Shown piece after piece: positions 60,609 through 64,000 of a DNA stretch of 64,000 nt. The notes below the pieces were generated by a model that saw only the letters and a program-made list of their open reading frames with translations, ran no database searches and was not told the origin of the DNA. The first letter of the stretch is position 1. The number at the start of each line of letters is the position of its first letter. The position numbers and the translations under genes are program-made. The stretch is from Diaphorobacter ruginosibacter (GTDB lineage: Bacteria > Pseudomonadota > Gammaproteobacteria > Burkholderiales > Burkholderiaceae_C): contig NZ_CP060714.1 in NCBI RefSeq assembly GCF_014395975.1, positions 496,001-560,000 of the forward strand, written 5' to 3'.

Positions 60609-62936
60609 TTACAGATCGAGGTTCAGCGTCAGGCGCACGGCGCGGGCATCACCCTTGTAGAGGAATGCGCCGGAGCGGTACACGGCGGTGTAGTAGTCCT
60701 TGTTCGTGAGGTTCAGCACGTTCAGGCGCACGTCCGCATGCTTGTTGATGCGGTACGAAGCGAACGCGTCATACACGGTGAACGAGGGAACGGGCTGCGA
60801 GCACACACCGGACGCCGTGTAGCCGGCGGCCGTGTCGGGCTGGCCGCCGCAGCGGTCGCTTTCGTGGCGCGCGATGGCGCCGATCGAGAAGTCCTTGGTG
60901 AGCTGGTACTTGCCCTGCAGCGAGAACGAGCGGTCGGCGAAGTTGGACAGCGGACGGCCCACGTTCGCGGCGGTGGCGGACTTGAGCACCTTGGACTTCA
61001 TGATGGCCACGCCGGCCTGCACCTGGAATTCCTTGGTCACATTGCCGGCCAGGCCGAATTCGACGCCGCGCACGCGGTTCTTGCCGGTGTTGAACGTGCC
61101 GGTCGTGCCGTAGTCCGCGCCTTCCATCACGTCGGACTTGGTGGTCTGGAACATGGCGGCTGTTGCGAGCAGCTTGTCGTCCAGGAGGTTCCACTTGGTG
61201 CCGATCTCGATGTTCTCCGAGCGCTCGGGCTTGGCACCTGCGGCGCTGCCGTTGTAGATGACCAGGCCGCCGTAGCCGCTGTTGGTGCCCGCATCGGGTT
61301 CGCCGCCGTTGATGTCCTGCGCCGTGCCGTAGCCCGCGTAGACCATGCCCATCGGGTTGATCTTGTAGCTCACGCCCAGGTGGCCGTTGAACAGCGTGTC
61401 GCTGAAGCCGTAATCACCCGTCTGCGCACCCGTGGTGTTGTTGCGCGTCAGCATGGACAGCTTGTAGTGGTCAGCGCGCACGCCGCCGAACACGGTCCAT
61501 TGGTCGGTCAGGTCCACGGTATCCATGAGCGACAGGGCGTAGGTGCGCACCTGCCAGTCACGGTTCCAGCCGTTGCGCGAGTAGCTGCGGCCTGCCAGCG
61601 ATGATGGATCCCCGAAGCTGGTGCCGGCTGCGTTGGTGAAGCACCAGCCATTGTTGGCAGTGGCTGTCGCGCTGGTGCGGCAGTTGAATGCATTGGCGTT
61701 GGTGATGGCGTAGTTGCCCGACTTGACCATGTGGTCGGTGTACTCGAAGCCCGTGATGATCTCGTGCTTCATGCCGCCGATCACCTTGTCCCAGCGCAGG
61801 TTGGACTGGTGGGCGAAGTAGTGCACCTCCTGCCAGCCGGTGTGTCCGCTGTCGATGCCGGCTGTGGTGTAGGTGGAGCCGTCGGGGTTGTAGGCTGTAC
61901 GGCTGGATGCACCCGTGGTGGCATAGCCGTTGCTCGACGTGCCGTAGCGCGTCAGGCTGTTGAGCTTGAGGTCGGAGGACAGGCGGTAGTTGATGCGTGC
62001 GGTCAGCGTGTCGACGTCCGACTTCAGGAAGTCATTGCCCTGTGCATAGACGGGCACGTTGCTCGCGGGGTAGCGCGCTGGCGCGGTGCCGACGAGGTAG
62101 CCGCCCAGGTCGGGCTGGTTGTCCTTGCCGCGGAAACCGTAGTAGTCCAGGGTCACGCTCAGGTCGGAGTTCACTTCCCACAGGCCGGACAGCGCCAGGC
62201 CCTTGCGCTTGCGCTCGGAAGGGCCGCGATCGGGCACGTCCTCGCTGCCGACCAGCGCATTCACGCGCAGTGCGAAGGTGTCGTTGATGGCCTTGTTGGC
62301 GTCCATCATCAGGCGGTAGTGGCTGTCGGTACCGACCGAGCCCGAAAGGCGGGTGAAGTCGTAGTCGAGCGTGGCCTGCTTGGTGATGACGTTCACCGCG
62401 CCGCCAGCGGAGCCGCGGCCTGCGAACGTGGAGTTGGGGCCCTTGGTGATTTCGATCTGCTCGACCGCGAAGCTCTCGCGGGTGGTCATGCCGGGGTCGC
62501 GCAGGCCGTCGACGAACACGTCGGAGCGTGCTTCCTGGCCGCGGATGATGTAGCGGTCGCCGAAGGCGTTGCCGTTTTCGCCGGTGCCGAGCGTGATGCC
62601 GGGCTGGGCGGACAGGATCTGCTTGAGGTCGGTGGCGCCGGAATCATCGATGGCCGACTTGGTCACCACGGAGATGGTCTGTGGCGTCTCGGCCAGGGGG
62701 CGGGTGTGGCGCGAGTCGGCCGACGTCTTGGCCTTGTACGGCGCGCCGACTTCCGCATTGGGGTTTGGGTCGATGGCCTGCTCGCTCACCGTCACGGTGG
62801 ACAGCGATGTCGCGGCGGGAGGCGTGGCGGCTGTTTGTGCCATGGCGCCGAGCGGCAGCAGCACGGCGGCTGCGGCAACGCTGTCGACGAGGCGCAGGCT
62901 CCTGGGTTTCTTGACGTGGGGTCGTTGCGATTTCAT
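60609..62936 (-). CDS. TonB-dependent siderophore receptor
   Basis: A 775-residue outer-membrane receptor. The signal peptide is Ala-rich (S-V-A-A-A-A-V-L-L-P-L-G-A-M-A-Q). The TonB-box region and plug follow (T-P-Q-T-I-S-V-V, R-G-Q-E-A-R, N-V-I-T-K-Q in the plug signature), then a 22-stranded barrel ending in a terminal aromatic/Leu strand, R-L-T-L-N-L-D-L. The length and plug look like Fiu/PiuA-type catecholate receptors; the exact ligand is unknown. A Fur-like site is upstream. The gene leads the PiuC-PepSY-b561 set. Confidence 0.93.
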   Translation of the reverse strand: MKSQRPHVKKPRSLRLVDSVAAAAVLLPLGAMAQTAATPPAATSLSTVTVSEQAIDPNPNAEVGAPYKAKTSADSRHTRPLAETPQTISVVTKSAIDDSGATDLKQILSAQPGITLGTGENGNAFGDRYIIRGQEARSDVFVDGLRDPGMTTRESFAVEQIEITKGPNSTFAGRGSAGGAVNVITKQATLDYDFTRLSGSVGTDSHYRLMMDANKAINDTFALRVNALVGSEDVPDRGPSERKRKGLALSGLWEVNSDLSVTLDYYGFRGKDNQPDLGGYLVGTAPARYPASNVPVYAQGNDFLKSDVDTLTARINYRLSSDLKLNSLTRYGTSSNGYATTGASSRTAYNPDGSTYTTAGIDSGHTGWQEVHYFAHQSNLRWDKVIGGMKHEIITGFEYTDHMVKSGNYAITNANAFNCRTSATATANNGWCFTNAAGTSFGDPSSLAGRSYSRNGWNRDWQVRTYALSLMDTVDLTDQWTVFGGVRADHYKLSMLTRNNTTGAQTGDYGFSDTLFNGHLGVSYKINPMGMVYAGYGTAQDINGGEPDAGTNSGYGGLVIYNGSAAGAKPERSENIEIGTKWNLLDDKLLATAAMFQTTKSDVMEGADYGTTGTFNTGKNRVRGVEFGLAGNVTKEFQVQAGVAIMKSKVLKSATAANVGRPLSNFADRSFSLQGKYQLTKDFSIGAIARHESDRCGGQPDTAAGYTASGVCSQPVPSFTVYDAFASYRINKHADVRLNVLNLTNKDYYTAVYRSGAFLYKGDARAVRLTLNLDL

Positions 62937-63238
62937 GGGGAGGCTCTCTGTTGGATTTGGCGCGATTATTATTAAGAATCACTATCATTCGTGGGTTTAT
63001 TTGAGCCACCCCACGCAAAAAGCCTCATTTCGCAGATCTCGCAGCGGTATTCCGTTGCGAGTCAGCAACAAATTGACACGACAAAAATCAGCCTGGGTGT
63101 CGAGGCAATGGAACCATCTGGAGATTTTTGACTCGCGCTACAGCCTCTTCGCCAGAGCGGTTGGGAGTTGTCCGCGTGCGGCATGCTTCGACCCGCACCG
63201 GCCTGTATCGACATTCATGCAGCAGCCTGCGAAGGCTT
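62937..63238. promoter_or_regulatory. Intergenic region upstream of the TonB receptor
   Basis: This 302-bp gap contains the Fur-like box (62968-62986) near the receptor start and an AT-richer patch around 63000-63100. I see no gene in it. The MBL-fold hydrolase gene ends at its right side on the same strand. Confidence 0.6.
62968..62986. promoter_or_regulatory. Fur-box-like site
   Basis: On the minus strand GATAGTGATTCTTAATAAT matches 12 of 19 positions of the classical Fur consensus and lies about 30 bp upstream of the receptor start. The left half GATAGTGAT is the best part. Iron regulation fits the receptor-PiuC gene content, so this is probably functional, but the match is partial. Confidence 0.6.
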
Positions 63239-64000
63239 TCAGCGATTGAGCAGGGTCGTGCGGTCTTCGAGCGCTGCTGCATCGCTGCGGACAAGGTCTG
63301 CCACGAGTTCTTCGCTCCATTGGGCTGCCTCGCGGTCGGCAAAGTACCTGCGGTGCAGCACCTGGAAATACGGAGTCTCGCGCAGCCAGCGCAGCGCATC
63401 GTCGAGCGCGATACGCTGCCATTCGAGCAGCTTGTACTTGAGCAGCACCTTGGCGGCGTGCCGTGCATGCTTGAGCGGGTCGGCCTCGAAGCCGGCCAGG
63501 CGGCGGCGAGCGACATCGAGTGCCCTCTGCACATCGCCGAACACCGGTCCGTGGCCCGGAATCACGATGGTCGGCGCGAGACGCGCAATGAGGTCGAGCG
63601 TGGCGCCCACGTCGCCGAACCCTTCCTCGCCGTCGAGTTCAGGGAACACCACGCCGAAGCCGTTCTCCCACAGGGCGTCGCCCGAGATGAGCACGCCGCT
63701 GTGGGGCTCGAACAGCACGACCGCATGGGTGTCGTGGCCCGGCGCGGCATGGATCTGCCACAGGCCGTCGCCCAGCGCAATCTCGCTCCCTGGCGTGAGC
63801 ACGCCATCGGCGCGGAAAGGCGGGCAGTGCTGGCCGGTGGGCTCGTAGGTCAGCGCACGGGCATCCCAGTCGCGCACATGCACGAGCTGCCCCGGCGGGA
63901 TTCGCGTCTGCAAGTGCGGCCAACGGGCCTGCAGGGCGGCATTGCCGCCGCAGTGATCGCTGTGCAGATGCGTGTTCACGAGCAGATCGAGCGGCCGGCC
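63239..64000 (-). CDS. MBL-fold metallo-hydrolase (5' truncated)
   Basis: A metallo-beta-lactamase-fold hydrolase whose 5' end lies beyond the right window edge; the frame stays open to base 64000. The metal motif H-L-H-S-D-H begins the visible part, followed by a G-H-D-T-H second-ligand site, G-D-A-L-W-E and a later G-H-G-P. About 253 residues are visible. The substrate is unknown; glyoxalase-II-like, quorum-quenching and related functions share this plan. It is transcribed towards the iron operon on the same strand, separated by 302 bp. Confidence 0.88.
   Translation of the reverse strand, partial: GRPLDLLVNTHLHSDHCGGNAALQARWPHLQTRIPPGQLVHVRDWDARALTYEPTGQHCPPFRADGVLTPGSEIALGDGLWQIHAAPGHDTHAVVLFEPHSGVLISGDALWENGFGVVFPELDGEEGFGDVGATLDLIARLAPTIVIPGHGPVFGDVQRALDVARRRLAGFEADPLKHARHAAKVLLKYKLLEWQRIALDDALRWLRETPYFQVLHRRYFADREAAQWSEELVADLVRSDAAALEDRTTLLNR

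Overview
The window reads as a stretch of chromosome from a GC-rich betaproteobacterium, most likely Burkholderiales and probably a Comamonadaceae relative. This is inferred from three orphan Bug-type tripartite-tricarboxylate receptors, the pterin/tRNA-thiolation block (ttcA, folB, a FolM-like SDR, midA), DUF2905, DUF2501 and DUF4136 proteins, and dense coding with strong G/C third positions. I see no rRNA, tRNA, CRISPR array, insertion sequence, phage gene or replication origin. Both ends cut through genes: a Bug receptor at the left and an MBL-fold hydrolase at the right.

Layout. 1-3.5 kb: a small catabolic set (Bug receptor, cupin, acyl-CoA dehydrogenase, LysR regulator). 3.5-6.5 kb: a TauE/SafE permease, then ybeY and phoH, with ruvA divergent. 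6.7-10.3 kb: two tandem paralogous secreted serine proteases. 10.4-16.6 kb: a four-gene operon with two atypical Hsp70s, a DUF2760 protein and an unknown protein; a textbook LexA/SOS box lies 230 bp upstream. 16.9-25.7 kb: a pyroglutamate (5-oxoproline) module with pyroglutamyl peptidase, PxpA, fused PxpB-PxpC, a biotin carboxylase/BCCP, a DUF969/DUF979 membrane pair, a Bug receptor and a divergent GntR regulator. A 19-bp perfect operator lies in the divergent region. 25.7-28 kb: ruvB and an AraC regulator. 28-32.5 kb: a magnesium operon (small protein, MgtE-N-like protein, MgtA, MgtC).

32.8-38 kb: a fusion of fatty-acid-hydroxylase/alkylglycerol-monooxygenase type with a YhhN/TMEM86 lysoplasmalogenase, a D-threonine-aldolase-type PLP enzyme, a histidine phosphatase and two small envelope proteins. 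38-42.7 kb: tRNA thiolation, pterin metabolism and midA. 42.8-47.9 kb: a ROK kinase and the trehalose operon otsB-GH15-otsA. 48-55.8 kb: housekeeping genes (trxC, cca, a 3-hydroxyacyl-CoA-type dehydrogenase, GST, queC, 5-FCL, soluble lytic transglycosylase). 55.8-58.8 kb: a sulfatase, a Bug receptor and a MarR regulator. 58.9-63 kb: a Fur-type iron operon (TonB receptor, PiuC, PepSY protein, cytochrome b561). 

The parts that look least described are the SOS-box-associated double-Hsp70 operon, the ether-lipid fusion enzyme, and the pyroglutamate module that carries the full domain set of a urea-carboxylase-like enzyme. All family names come from reading motifs by eye; no database search was run.
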